From: Intestinimonas massiliensis (ex Afouda et al. 2020)
Lineage (GTDB): Bacteria; Bacillota; Clostridia; Oscillospirales; Oscillospiraceae
Direction: 5' to 3'
DNA length: 64,000 nucleotides
NCBI RefSeq assembly: GCF_001244995.1
Contig: NZ_LN869529.1
Coordinates: 441,454 to 505,453 of the forward strand
In this document: positions 42,971-52,260 of the stretch, piece after piece
How positions within the stretch are numbered: the first letter of the stretch is position 1
How the letters are laid out: the number at the start of each line of letters is the position of its first letter
Made by a program: the position numbers and the translations under genes
Notes under the pieces: model-generated
The model's input: only the letters and a program-made list of their open reading frames with translations
Database searches by the model: none
Told to the model about the DNA's origin: nothing

Positions 42971-43843
42971 TCAATACCTATTACCATAAAGATATTTATT
43001 TGAAATTCTCTTTTGTGTTTCCAAATATTTTGTAACGTTTTCATCATAATCAGGATAATTATAACCAAGTGAATCTGCCACTTTTTTAGATATTTTTTTG
43101 AACAAACATAGACACAAATCAAACGATTTCCACATTTCTTCATACGAACTCATTGAATATGTATTTAGTAAGTTATCCCACAATTCTTTTGAAATATGCT
43201 TATCTAAAAATTTATAGTTTTTACCCAAACTGAAATTAAATCCTTTTTCAGTACCGACATACCAACTAATCATCCTAAGAAGCTCATGACGTAATACTTC
43301 ATTCATATGGTCTATTGCAAATAGTATTTCACCACGAAGTAAGCCCTTGGATACATATGTTGCAACATTCCAAAATTCGTTACAACAGTCATCAAACTTT
43401 CTTTCTGTTGGACACTTAATGTAATAATCTTCATCTGTGGGAACTATTTCTGTTTTAATCATATTATCTTTATCTAACATGATTTTTACAAGTTTATCGC
43501 GAGTAAGATACTCCTCAAGCATTGAAACAGGTAACAAAGTTAAATCAATCTTTACACCATCATCAAAAAGCATTATATAAGAAAATCCTTTTTCTTCTGG
43601 AGGAAATAATTCCATATCTTCAGGTTTTTGCATCATAATTCTGTTACCAAAAACACTAAGCCAGTCATCGCTTTTCAAAAATTCTCCCATATCTATAACA
43701 AAAAAAGTAATATCATAATCTTGAAGATTGTCTTTTGGTATATTAACATTAGTGCGAGACCCCTCAAGAGTTACAATTCTAATTCTCTCATCTTGAAAAG
43801 CAAAATTCAAAACTAAATCGTATATTTCTTTTTCAGTCCTCAT
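42971..43843 (-). CDS. Aminoglycoside 6-adenylyltransferase (ANT(6)/AadE family)
   Basis: The 290-residue enzyme transfers AMP from ATP to the 6-hydroxyl of streptomycin. The nucleotidyltransferase centre reads LEGSRTNVNIPKDNLQDYD (GSR at 28-30, D42 and D44), followed by the third carboxylate in DDGVKIDLTLLP. The C-terminal helical domain carries CCNEFWNVATYVSKGLLRGE and LFAIDHMNEVLRHELLRMIS, as in ANT(6)-I enzymes. No disruption is seen, so resistance is expected if expressed. ATG 43843 has better spacing from GAGGTG than ATG 43852. It is a cargo gene, AT-rich compared with the core. Confidence 0.93.
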   Translation of the reverse strand: MRTEKEIYDLVLNFAFQDERIRIVTLEGSRTNVNIPKDNLQDYDITFFVIDMGEFLKSDDWLSVFGNRIMMQKPEDMELFPPEEKGFSYIMLFDDGVKIDLTLLPVSMLEEYLTRDKLVKIMLDKDNMIKTEIVPTDEDYYIKCPTERKFDDCCNEFWNVATYVSKGLLRGEILFAIDHMNEVLRHELLRMISWYVGTEKGFNFSLGKNYKFLDKHISKELWDNLLNTYSMSSYEEMWKSFDLCLCLFKKISKKVADSLGYNYPDYDENVTKYLETQKRISNKYLYGNRY

Positions 43844-43860
43844 TTCATTCACCTCAATAA

Positions 43861-43890
43861 AATTATATCACAAAAAAAAGATTGATTCTA
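43861..43890 (-). promoter_or_regulatory. Probable promoter of the ant(6) gene
   Basis: On the - strand TTAGAA (43890-43885), 18 bases, TATAAT (43866-43861), about 20 bases before the start. Confidence 0.6.
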
Positions 43891-43897
43891 ACTGTTC

Positions 43898-44665
43898 TTA
43901 TAATTTGATAACCGCATCAAGGCAGAGCGTAAGTGCATATTCGTATGCATTACCGCCCCAGTTTCTTTCGTCGTATTTGTCAACATCTGCAAGACTGTCT
44001 GCGGTATAAAGTATCATACCCCAGGTTGCCCCTCTGAAATCAGCACAGGCCGCCAGAGCAGAACATTCCATTTCTACAACTGCACAGCCTTCACTTTTGC
44101 GATAAGCCACCTTTTCTTTGGTTTCACGGAAAAATCCATCCGTTGACCAGGTTATAACCTCCTGATATTTCATACTATGCTCAAGAATGGTTTCTTCAAT
44201 TGCTTTTCTTGCCTTCTCGCTGATTTCCACAAATCGAGAAGGGGGCGCATAGTGATAAGATGTTCCCTCATCACGCAGAGCCTTGTTTGGTACGAGGAAT
44301 GTACTTTCGGGGAACTTTTCCAGAGCACCGCAACTACCTGCCGAGATTACCTCTCTTACACCATAACCAATCAGCCAATCAAGTATCTGTGTGGCTGCTG
44401 CCGCACCAACGGGTGCTTGACAAAGCACAATGTCCTCACCCTTGTATTTGGTGATGTAAATGGGATAATGCTTCGTTGCACTCTCAAAAGTGGATACCTG
44501 TTTGGTATCACTTTTACTGGCATATTCATCTATGTAAGCACCAAGAAATGCGAACACACATTTCTTGGGTAAGTTCAAACCAAGATTTTCATGAGTGGGA
44601 TTAAGAACTGCTGTCTGCTCTGTATCAAACTCCAAAATCGGTATTTCGTTTTTAATAATAGCCAT
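43898..44665 (-). CDS. Nucleoside phosphorylase (PNP/UDP family)
   Basis: The 255-residue enzyme is of the PNP_UDP_1 superfamily, which splits nucleosides with phosphate. The phosphate/ribose-binding segment QAPVGAAAATQILDWLIGYG, then VREVISAGSCGAL, and the substrate-binding VVEMECSALAACADFRG are visible. The terminal Asp catalytic residue is in YTADSLADVD. Base specificity cannot be read by eye. GGAGAG before the ATG. It lies directly upstream of the ant(6) gene on the same strand (54-base gap) but has its own promoter. Confidence 0.88.
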   Translation of the reverse strand: MAIIKNEIPILEFDTEQTAVLNPTHENLGLNLPKKCVFAFLGAYIDEYASKSDTKQVSTFESATKHYPIYITKYKGEDIVLCQAPVGAAAATQILDWLIGYGVREVISAGSCGALEKFPESTFLVPNKALRDEGTSYHYAPPSRFVEISEKARKAIEETILEHSMKYQEVITWSTDGFFRETKEKVAYRKSEGCAVVEMECSALAACADFRGATWGMILYTADSLADVDKYDERNWGGNAYEYALTLCLDAVIKL

Positions 44666-44710
44666 ACTATCTCTCCGTCAAATTCAAATTTGTCTTTCTC
44701 TTAATTTCCT

Positions 44711-44739
44711 ATTATACATCAGAATTATGAAAATTTCTA
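44711..44739 (-). promoter_or_regulatory. Promoter of the nucleoside phosphorylase gene
   Basis: On the - strand TAGAAA (44739-44734), 17 bases, TATAAT (44716-44711). Confidence 0.65.
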
Positions 44740-44742
44740 CCC

Positions 44743-44790
44743 GCCGTCTTTTTCGCTGGTAACAGTGAGAAAGGCGGCTTTTTTGTTTCT
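44743..44790 (+). terminator. Terminator-like hairpin between divergent units
   Basis: GCCGTCTTTTTCGCTG pairs largely with CAGTGAGAAAGGCGGC (loop GTAA), then TTTTTTG on the + strand. No + strand gene ends here, so it may be a remnant or insulate the leader that follows. Confidence 0.6.
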
Positions 44791-45282
44791 AAAAAAATAT
44801 TTTCAAGAAATTTTTGAAAAAGGGGTGATTTTGGGTGTGCATTTTGACCCCCTTTGTCCAAATGAGTGAAGGGGTTAATTCCGAACCACGAAAAGGTCAG
44901 CCCTTTCGCTTGTACTTTGACAACTGAATAAATCATTCACTAAGACTTTATTTCTGATGATTTTAGCCACCTTATCGGGTACGCCGAGACTTCTGCATTG
45001 CAGAACAGCGAGAACTCCCGGTATAAGTAATAGGTTGCCCCTGTTACGGCGACGACAGTCAGAAGGATAATGATACTTCTCTACGGAGCTGGCGGAGTAC
45101 CCGGCAGAGGTGAAATTCCTATGATACAGATTAGCAGTCTGTTCCTTAGTGACTTCCCGTGAGCTTTTTGCTCGGCAAGGGGTGTTGAGAACAAATATTG
45201 CCCGACCGGTTAGGAAATGAGCCGGTCAAGTACATAGCCATACTGCGATGGCTATGAATTTTACGAAAGGAGGACGCACAAA
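44790..45282 (+). other. Long structured leader before parA, candidate noncoding RNA or origin
   Basis: No gene is seen in this stretch. It contains TTGACA within TTTGACAACTGAATA (44916 onwards) and several stems: TTCTGC/GCAGAA (about 44992-45006), AGAAG/ACTTCT near 45061-45083, GACCGGTT/AGCCGGTC (45204-45211 with 45220-45227), and CATAGCCAT/ATGGCTATG (about 45233-45256) just before the parA RBS. The dense folding over about 300 bases suggests a regulatory RNA, a partition/replication site or both. The class is not recognised. Confidence 0.5.
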
Positions 45283-46107
45283 GTGTCGAACTGCAAAACG
45301 ATTGCCATATGCAATCAAAAAGGCGGAGTTGGAAAGACGACCACTACGGTAAACCTCGGTGTCGGTCTTGCAATGCAGGGAAAGAAAGTGTTGCTCATAG
45401 ACGCAGACCCACAGGGCGACTTAACCACTTGTCTCGGCTGGCAGGATACAGACAACTTGGGTATCACGCTTGCAACGAAACTCACAGATGTCATAAACGA
45501 AACGATGAATGACCCTACGGTCGGTATTCTGCACCACGACGAAGGTGTTGACCTTGTTCCGGCAAACCTTGAGCTTTCAGCAATGGAGTTTAACCTTGTC
45601 AACGCAATGAGCAGAGAGACGGCATTGAGAAACTATCTCAGCGAAGTGAAGGACAAATACGACTATATCCTTATAGATTGTATGCCTTCCCTCGGAATGG
45701 TAACAATCAATGCTCTATCTGCGGCAGACAGCGTTATTATTCCTGTTCAGGCTCAGTATTTACCGGCAAAAGGAATGACGCAGCTTGTTCAGACCATTTC
45801 AAGAGTTAAGAAGCGTATCAATCCGAACTTAAAGATTGACGGTATGCTTCTCACTTTGGTGGATAGCCGTACCAACCTCGCCAAAAGCACGGTAGAAGCT
45901 CTGAGAGAGAACTTCGGTAGTCAAATTATGATGTATCGAACATATATCCCGATTGCCGTAAAAGCCGCAGAGACTTCTTCCAAAGGCAAGAGCATTTTTG
46001 CCTACGAACCGGGCAGCACGGTGTCAAAAGCGTACACCGAATTTACAAAGGAGGTGTTAGCCGATGGCAGGAAGAAAGAGCGACTTCACTCTCACGAAGC
46101 TCGATGA
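45283..46107 (+). CDS. parA: ParA/Soj-type partition ATPase
   Basis: The 274-residue ATPase has the deviant Walker A KGGVGKTTTTVNLG (from residue 13), Walker B-type LIDADPQGDLTTCLG and YILIDCMPSLG, and lacks an N-terminal DNA-binding domain, as in the Soj group. It would position element DNA with ParB. GTG 45283 follows GAAAGGAGG. The CATAGCCAT stem in the leader lies close before the RBS and could affect initiation. It overlaps parB by 44 bases. Confidence 0.93.
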   Translation: MSNCKTIAICNQKGGVGKTTTTVNLGVGLAMQGKKVLLIDADPQGDLTTCLGWQDTDNLGITLATKLTDVINETMNDPTVGILHHDEGVDLVPANLELSAMEFNLVNAMSRETALRNYLSEVKDKYDYILIDCMPSLGMVTINALSAADSVIIPVQAQYLPAKGMTQLVQTISRVKKRINPNLKIDGMLLTLVDSRTNLAKSTVEALRENFGSQIMMYRTYIPIAVKAAETSSKGKSIFAYEPGSTVSKAYTEFTKEVLADGRKKERLHSHEAR

Positions 46108-46999
46108 CTTATTTTCAACGCAGGAACAGAGAGATGAAGAAAAGCTTTCCAAAATCCGAGATATTCCCTTGACTGAGATTGACGATTTCCCCGACCACCC
46201 TTTTAAGGTGCGTGATGACGAGGATATGGCACAGCTCATTGAGAGTATTAAGGAACGAGGGGTTATTACTCCGGCGACGGTAAGGCAGAAAGAGGACGGC
46301 AGATACGAACTCATTTCAGGACACAGACGAAAGCGAGCCTGTGAGCTTGCCGGGTTTGATACGCTCCGATGTGAAGTTGTTGAGCTGAACCGAGACGAAG
46401 CCACAATTTTAATGGTTGAGAGTAACTATCAAAGGTCGCAGATACTTCCCTCTGAAAAAGCCTATGCCTACAAAATGCGTTTGGAAGCGATGAAAAGGCA
46501 AGCGGGCAGACCGAGCAAAGATAATTTAGTCCCAGTGGGACAAAATTTTTCAAGGGAAGAACTTGCAACTCAAAGTGGCGAAAGCCAAACGCAAATTCAG
46601 CGTTATATTCGCCTTACAAACCTTGTTCCCGAACTTTTGGATTATGTTGACGAGGGGCGAATTAAAATGCGACCGGCGGTTGAATTGTCTTTTCTCGATG
46701 AGGACAGTCAGCGTGATGTGGTTGATGAAATCGACCTGAACGACGCAACCCCGTCCCACGACCAAACAATCCGTATGCGAAAGTTCTTTGAGGAGGGCAA
46801 GCTCACAACCGAAGCAATCCAAGCGATTATGTCGGAGGAAAAACCAAACCAAAGGGAGAAAATTGTTTTGAGGGGCGACAGGGTTCGACAGCTTATCCCG
46901 AAGAACATTCCCATAAGCCAAACGGAGGATTTTGTGTGCAAGGCATTGGAGCATTACAACAAGTTTCTGCGAAGCAGAGCCGACCGTGACAGCCGATAG
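46064..46999 (+). CDS. parB: ParB-like partition/DNA-binding protein
   Basis: The 311-residue protein has the N-terminal ParB/Srx-fold domain (VITPATVRQKEDGRYELISG, then HRRKRACELAG, and the arginine-rich ESNYQRSQILPSEKAYAY) and a central HTH (REELATQSGESQTQIQRYI). The GHRRKRA box is the CTP-binding type motif. The C-terminal part is helical and may dimerise. A consensus chromosomal parS (TGTTTCACGTGAAACA) was not found nearby, so its site is element-specific. Overlap with parA indicates coupling. Confidence 0.92.
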   Translation: MAGRKSDFTLTKLDDLFSTQEQRDEEKLSKIRDIPLTEIDDFPDHPFKVRDDEDMAQLIESIKERGVITPATVRQKEDGRYELISGHRRKRACELAGFDTLRCEVVELNRDEATILMVESNYQRSQILPSEKAYAYKMRLEAMKRQAGRPSKDNLVPVGQNFSREELATQSGESQTQIQRYIRLTNLVPELLDYVDEGRIKMRPAVELSFLDEDSQRDVVDEIDLNDATPSHDQTIRMRKFFEEGKLTTEAIQAIMSEEKPNQREKIVLRGDRVRQLIPKNIPISQTEDFVCKALEHYNKFLRSRADRDSR

Positions 47000-47233
47000 C
47001 CTTCCCCCTTTCTCACACTCTAACCCCTATATATACCGGCTATTAACCTGCTGAAAAAATATACTCTATCTCCCTTGAGTATATCTATCTCTAATAACAT
47101 ATAGCTGTCTATAAAAGGGTTCGCACATTTGGAGCAAAAGCAAAATGTCTGCTACGATAAAAAGTTCAGCCAATCGCACCTTTGATGTTTTGACCGGTTT
47201 TGATTACGATTAAAGCAGAAAGGAGCGATGGAT
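47000..47233. promoter_or_regulatory. AT-rich gap after parB with inverted repeat
   Basis: The stretch contains ATATACTC/GAGTATAT (47059-47066 with 47077-47084, 10-base loop) in a strongly AT-rich setting, and otherwise no gene. It could be the centromere-like binding site of the ParB above or an operator for the surface genes that follow (inference). Confidence 0.4.
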
Positions 47234-47938
47234 ATGAAAAACAGGCTGATACCTTGTGTTCTTGCCTGCCTGATGATTTTCCTCGTAGGTTGTAATGGTA
47301 ACACAGCCAAAGAAGCTGCACAGGAGATAACGAAAACGGAGACTTCTTTTCCGGCTGGTAATACCGAAACAAATTCTCAGGAAGATACGGCAGAAGAACC
47401 GGAAAGCACGGCAGTTCAGGAGGAAACACCGATTACGGCAGAAGAAAGCAAATCAACCGCTGAAAGTCAGACGGTTACGACGGTACAGACAAAATCGGCG
47501 GAAGAAAAAACGGCTGATACTCCTGCAACCGAAAAGCCAAAGGCAGAGCCACCGAAGCAGACAACCACGCAGGCTGAGCCCGAAAAACAAACGGAACAGC
47601 CAAAAGAACAGACAACTGCCGAACAAAAGCCGGTTGAAAAACCGACTGAAAAGCCGGCAGAACCGAAACCGACAGAGCCGCCCAAGCAGACATTTGATGT
47701 CAGCCCTTATGTAAGTTACGCAAAAGAGTATGCGGTGAGCATAGGGCTTTCTCTTGACAGCACGGCGACAGAATGTTGGGACAATCCCATATCTGCAAAT
47801 CCTAACCGAAGCGGTATCAAGTCTGATATTGAAAGCAGACTGAACCGATACAAGAACAGCGAAGGCTTTATCGCTGTGTGGATATGGACAGAAAAGCTAT
47901 CCGATACGGAGTACAACATCTATATCGGCTACTGCTAA
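47234..47938 (+). CDS. Lipoprotein with long Pro/Glu/Thr/Lys-rich stalk
   Basis: The 234-residue protein starts with a lipoprotein signal (CVLACLMIFLVGC, lipobox Cys about residue 20). Residues about 22-155 are a low-complexity stalk of E, T, P, K and Q (for example EKPTEKPAEPKPTEPPKQT) able to span the cell wall. The C-terminal 75 residues form a small domain (SYAKEYAVSIGLSLDSTATE, then a Trp-rich end) that I do not recognise. ATG 47234 is eight bases after GGAG. ATG 47228 is too close. It precedes the adhesin gene and is probably surface machinery of the element. Confidence 0.8.
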   Translation: MKNRLIPCVLACLMIFLVGCNGNTAKEAAQEITKTETSFPAGNTETNSQEDTAEEPESTAVQEETPITAEESKSTAESQTVTTVQTKSAEEKTADTPATEKPKAEPPKQTTTQAEPEKQTEQPKEQTTAEQKPVEKPTEKPAEPKPTEPPKQTFDVSPYVSYAKEYAVSIGLSLDSTATECWDNPISANPNRSGIKSDIESRLNRYKNSEGFIAVWIWTEKLSDTEYNIYIGYC

Positions 47939-48009
47939 AACAAAATAAATTTTAAGCGGACGCACTGAGTAACATCGGTGCGTTTTTGCATTTCAAGGAG
48001 GAAAACGCA

Positions 48010-51000
48010 ATGGTTAAAACAAAATTCAAGAAAGCCGTCTCGCTTGTGTTGGCGGCGGTTATGAGCCTTACTGCTTTTATGGGCATTGGGGCAACGACAG
48101 CCTTTGCAGCCGTAGGAGAAAAAGCCGATGTGTACCTCGTCGATTATCCCCGAAGCGGAGATACCAATAACAACGGCGAATGGGGACACGGCAATCTCAA
48201 CTATATGAACGGTTGGAAAGGCTTGTCCACGAAATATACGGGACTTCGTGCAATGGGTTCGTATTCGGGCAATATCGCCTACTGTATTGAACCGGGTACA
48301 GGACAGCGGACTGGCGATACTCTCACCGAAAAAGGCGAGAATTTCTTCAATAACATCAGCCCGAACGGTACGATTTCCGGCGATGATATTCGCTTGCTTA
48401 TCGGTCGTATCTTGCAGTACGGCTATCGTGGAGGTATTTCGACAAGCTGGAAGTCGCAGAATGAAAGCGACGCCAACTGTATCGCACACGCTTATGCCAC
48501 TCAGATTTTGATTTGGGAAACGATTGTCGGAGAAAGAGACGCAAGCTTTAATCACGTTTCTACCGGTGGGTACAATGCCGTGCTTGAATGTGTAAGCTCA
48601 GCACACCCTCTTCGCAGTAAAATCCTGTCTTACTACAACAGTATGGTAACAAGCGTTCAGAACCATACGAAAGTTCCGAGCTTCTGCACAAGGTCAAGCG
48701 GTTCTGCCAAGGTAAACGAGCTTGAATGGAACGGAAGCAAGTATGTTGCAACTCTCACCGATACAAACGGTGTGCTTGGCAACTACAACTTCTCGGCAAA
48801 CATAGACGGCGTTTCGTTCTCTGTCAGCGGAAACAAATTGACTGTTTCAATGGAAAAAGCTCCGAGCAAGGAATTTACTATCACAGCCGCAAAAAAGAAC
48901 GGTGTCCGCAGAGGTGTGGTCGTATGGTCTGATGGTATCCACCAGAATGGCAACGGCATTCAGGATGTTGTCACTTACGCTCAGGAGGTCAGCGACCCTG
49001 TCAGCGGCTTTGTCAAAATGAAGGTCAGCTACGGCTCTTGTCAGATTGTAAAGACAAGTGAGGACGGAAAGGTTGACGGCATTCAGTTTACCATCAGCGG
49101 TAACGGAGTCAATCAGACTGTAACTACCGCAAACGGCGGTAAATTCCAGCTTGATAACCTTATGCCCGGTGTTTACACGGTAACAGAACAGTCTATCGAC
49201 AAATATGTTCCGCAGGAGGTTCACAGAGTAACTGTTGTTGCCGGTCAGGTGTCAAAGGTCAATTTCAATAATGTTCTCAAAAGAGGTAATCTTCGGGTCA
49301 TCAAATCTTCTGAGGATAACTTGGTTGAGGGCGTTACCTTCCATCTTTACGGCACATCTCTTTCCGGTATTGCTGTCGATGAGTATGCCGTGACAGATAA
49401 GAACGGTGTTGCTTCTTTTGATGATGTGCTTATCAGCGGCACTACCCCATACACCATTGAGGAAGTGGATACCGCAATCCGTTATGTTGTGCCTGCAAAT
49501 CAGACCGCACCGATTAACTGGAAAGAAGTAACCACAAGAAACTTCACGAACATTCTCAAAAAGTTCAGCGTAACCGTAACAAAGAGCGACCGAGAGGAAG
49601 GCACACCGCAGGGCGACGCTACCCTTGCCGGAGCAGTTTACGGTATCTATAAAGGCGAAACCCTTGTGGACAAGTATGTGACGGATAAGAACGGTCAGTT
49701 TACCACAAAGGAATATATCTGTGATGATGACTGGACAATCCGTGAAATCACTCCGTCCGAGGGCTATCTGCTTGATACCGCAATCCATAAGGTCGGTGCT
49801 GAACCGCAGCTTTATACGGTGGAACACAATCAGACAGCAAATGATGTTACCGAACAGGTTATGAAAGGCAATATCGCCATTATCAAGCACACCGATGACG
49901 GCGAAACAAAGATTGAAACACCGGAAAACGGTGCAACCTTTGAAATCTATCTGAAATCTTCCGGCAGCTTTGATTCAGCAGAAGAAGATGAAAGAGATGT
50001 GATTGTTTGTGATGAAAACGGCTTCGGTCAGACAAAGGATATGCCTTACGGCGTATATACCGTTCATCAGACCTCCGGTTGGGAGGGGCGTGAGTTAATG
50101 GACGACTTCGATGTGTTCATTTCTCAGAACGGACAGACCTACCGCTATCTCATCAACAACGCAAACTTTGAAAGCTATATCAAGGTGGTTAAGGTGGACG
50201 CAGAAAGCGGTAAAAACATTCCTTATGCCGGTGCTGGGTTCAAAATCTTTGACCCGGACGGCAATCAGGTAACAATGACCTTCACTTATCCTACTCCGAC
50301 AACGATAGATATTTTCTACACCGATGCAAACGGACAGCTTGTTACACCGGAGAAACTGGAATACGGCAAGGGATATTCTCTTGTTGAGGTTCAGGCTCCT
50401 TACGGATATGTGCTTGACAGCACACCGGTGTACTTTGATGTGGCAGAGGAACATTCTTCCGATGAGGGTGGTATTACCGTGATTAAGGTAGATAAGCCTA
50501 ATATGGCACAGAAAGGTACTGTCAGCATTGAAAAGACCGGCGAGGTATTCTCAGGGGTAAATATCTCCGGAGAGGAAAATGCCGATGTGATTTATCAGCC
50601 TGTCTATGAAGTGAAAGGTCTTGCAGGTGCGATTTATGAGATTACCGCAGCAGAAGATATTATCACTCCCGACGGTACAGTACGTTTCACAAAGGGCGAG
50701 GTCGTAGATACTGTTACCACAGATGAAAACGGACTTGCCAAGAGCAAGGAGCTTTACCTCGGCAGATATACGGTGGTCGAAATAACCGCACCGGAGGGTA
50801 TGGTTATCAACAAGGAAGCTCACGAGGTCGAGCTGACTTACGCAGGTCAGGAAGTCGCCGTGACGGAAACCGCAACCAGCTTCGTAAACGAGAGACAAAA
50901 GGTTACGGTAAGTCTTGAAAAGGCTATCGAAAAGAACGACATCTTCAATATCGGCAACGGCGATGAAATGAAGAATATCAGCTTCGGACTTTTTGCCGCA

Positions 51001-52260
51001 GAGGAACTTGTATCTGCAAGCGGTACTTCTATCCCGGCAGACGGTCTGATTGAGATTATCTCACTTTCCGAAAACGGCAAGGCTGTTATCAAAACCGACC
51101 TTCCTTTCGGAAGCTACTATGTAAAAGAGCTTGCAACCGATGAGCATTATATCCTTACCGACAGCAAATATCCGTTTACTTTCAGCTATGCCGGTCAGGA
51201 TACCGCAAATGTTGAGATTGCGGTCAACGACGGAAAAGCGATTGAGAACAAGCTCATTTACGGTTCTGTATCCGGTAAGAAAATTACCGAAAACGGCGAA
51301 GCACTGGGAGGTGCTGTAATCGGTCTGTTTAAGGCTGATGAAACCGTATTTACAAAAGAAAATGCTTTGATGACTGCTACCTCTGAAAATGACGGTAGCT
51401 TTTCTTTTGACAAAGTACCGTATGGAAACTGGATTGTAAGAGAAATCGAACAGCCGAAGGGCTTTGTGCTTGATGAAACTTCTTATGAAGTTAGAATCTC
51501 CGAGGTCGGTCAGGTCATTGAGGTTGAAATCGTCAATGAGTATGTTCACGGCAATATCAAGTTGACTAAGGTCGATGAAGATTACCCGGACAACAAGCTG
51601 ACAGGAGCGACCTTTGAGGTTTACAAAGATGTAAACGGAGACGGCAAATTGGACGACGGCGACGAGCTTATTGGTTTGCTTACCGAAACCTCTACCGGTA
51701 TTTACGAGATGAAGGAGATTCTTTACGGAAAATACCTTGTAAGAGAAACCAAAGCACCGGAAGGCTTTGAGCTTGATAAGGGTGTGTACTCTGTTTTCAT
51801 TGAAAAAGATGAAACCACCTACGAGGTAGAAAACAAAGCCGGCGTCGGCTTTATTAACACGGCAATGAAAGGAAACCTGAAAATCGTTAAGACTTCCTCT
51901 GACGGTAAGGTTGAAGGCTTCACTTTCAGAGTTACAGGAGTAAACGGTTATGACCGAAGCTTCACGACCGATAAGAACGGCGAAATCATTATCGAGGGAC
52001 TTCGTATCGGCGATTACACCATTTCCGAAGTTCAGGATAGTGTTTCTGCTTCCTATGTGCTTCCTGCGGATAAGATTGCAACCGTAAAGGTCGGTTCTAC
52101 TACCGTTGTGGAAATGCACAATGAGCTGAGAGATACACCAAAGACCGGAGACAACAGCAATGTCGGCTTGTGGACTGCACTTGCGGGACTTTCTGCCCTC
52201 GGCATTGTAGGCACAGCCATTATTGCGTACAGAAAAAAGAAGAAGGAGGACAATGAGTAA
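48010..52260 (+). CDS. Thioester/Cna-B (SpaA-type) cell-wall adhesin with sortase signal
   Basis: The 1416-residue surface protein begins with a signal peptide (residues about 1-33, ending AFAAVG). A TQXA thioester domain follows, with Cys92 in AYCIEPGTG and Gln165 in ATQILIWE placed to form the internal Cys-Gln bond that captures host targets covalently. Then come about eleven Cna-B/SpaA-type domains of 75-110 residues with repeated G-x-V/I-x-I-x-K starts and E-x-x-A-P-x-G-Y/F ends (VQAPYGYVL, ETKAPEGFEL), expected to form Lys-Asn isopeptide bonds. The C terminus is a sortase signal: TPKTG, hydrophobic ALAGLSALGIVGTAIIAY, RKKKK tail. The motif is TPKTG, not LPKTG. AAGGAGG before the ATG. Confidence 0.93.
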   Translation: MVKTKFKKAVSLVLAAVMSLTAFMGIGATTAFAAVGEKADVYLVDYPRSGDTNNNGEWGHGNLNYMNGWKGLSTKYTGLRAMGSYSGNIAYCIEPGTGQRTGDTLTEKGENFFNNISPNGTISGDDIRLLIGRILQYGYRGGISTSWKSQNESDANCIAHAYATQILIWETIVGERDASFNHVSTGGYNAVLECVSSAHPLRSKILSYYNSMVTSVQNHTKVPSFCTRSSGSAKVNELEWNGSKYVATLTDTNGVLGNYNFSANIDGVSFSVSGNKLTVSMEKAPSKEFTITAAKKNGVRRGVVVWSDGIHQNGNGIQDVVTYAQEVSDPVSGFVKMKVSYGSCQIVKTSEDGKVDGIQFTISGNGVNQTVTTANGGKFQLDNLMPGVYTVTEQSIDKYVPQEVHRVTVVAGQVSKVNFNNVLKRGNLRVIKSSEDNLVEGVTFHLYGTSLSGIAVDEYAVTDKNGVASFDDVLISGTTPYTIEEVDTAIRYVVPANQTAPINWKEVTTRNFTNILKKFSVTVTKSDREEGTPQGDATLAGAVYGIYKGETLVDKYVTDKNGQFTTKEYICDDDWTIREITPSEGYLLDTAIHKVGAEPQLYTVEHNQTANDVTEQVMKGNIAIIKHTDDGETKIETPENGATFEIYLKSSGSFDSAEEDERDVIVCDENGFGQTKDMPYGVYTVHQTSGWEGRELMDDFDVFISQNGQTYRYLINNANFESYIKVVKVDAESGKNIPYAGAGFKIFDPDGNQVTMTFTYPTPTTIDIFYTDANGQLVTPEKLEYGKGYSLVEVQAPYGYVLDSTPVYFDVAEEHSSDEGGITVIKVDKPNMAQKGTVSIEKTGEVFSGVNISGEENADVIYQPVYEVKGLAGAIYEITAAEDIITPDGTVRFTKGEVVDTVTTDENGLAKSKELYLGRYTVVEITAPEGMVINKEAHEVELTYAGQEVAVTETATSFVNERQKVTVSLEKAIEKNDIFNIGNGDEMKNISFGLFAAEELVSASGTSIPADGLIEIISLSENGKAVIKTDLPFGSYYVKELATDEHYILTDSKYPFTFSYAGQDTANVEIAVNDGKAIENKLIYGSVSGKKITENGEALGGAVIGLFKADETVFTKENALMTATSENDGSFSFDKVPYGNWIVREIEQPKGFVLDETSYEVRISEVGQVIEVEIVNEYVHGNIKLTKVDEDYPDNKLTGATFEVYKDVNGDGKLDDGDELIGLLTETSTGIYEMKEILYGKYLVRETKAPEGFELDKGVYSVFIEKDETTYEVENKAGVGFINTAMKGNLKIVKTSSDGKVEGFTFRVTGVNGYDRSFTTDKNGEIIIEGLRIGDYTISEVQDSVSASYVLPADKIATVKVGSTTVVEMHNELRDTPKTGDNSNVGLWTALAGLSALGIVGTAIIAYRKKKKEDNE

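Noticed and set aside
48900-52100. Regular repeats considered as CRISPR or tandem DNA repeats
   Set aside because: They are protein-level Cna-B repeats in one long frame; there are no identical short DNA repeats with spacers. No CRISPR array was seen in the window.
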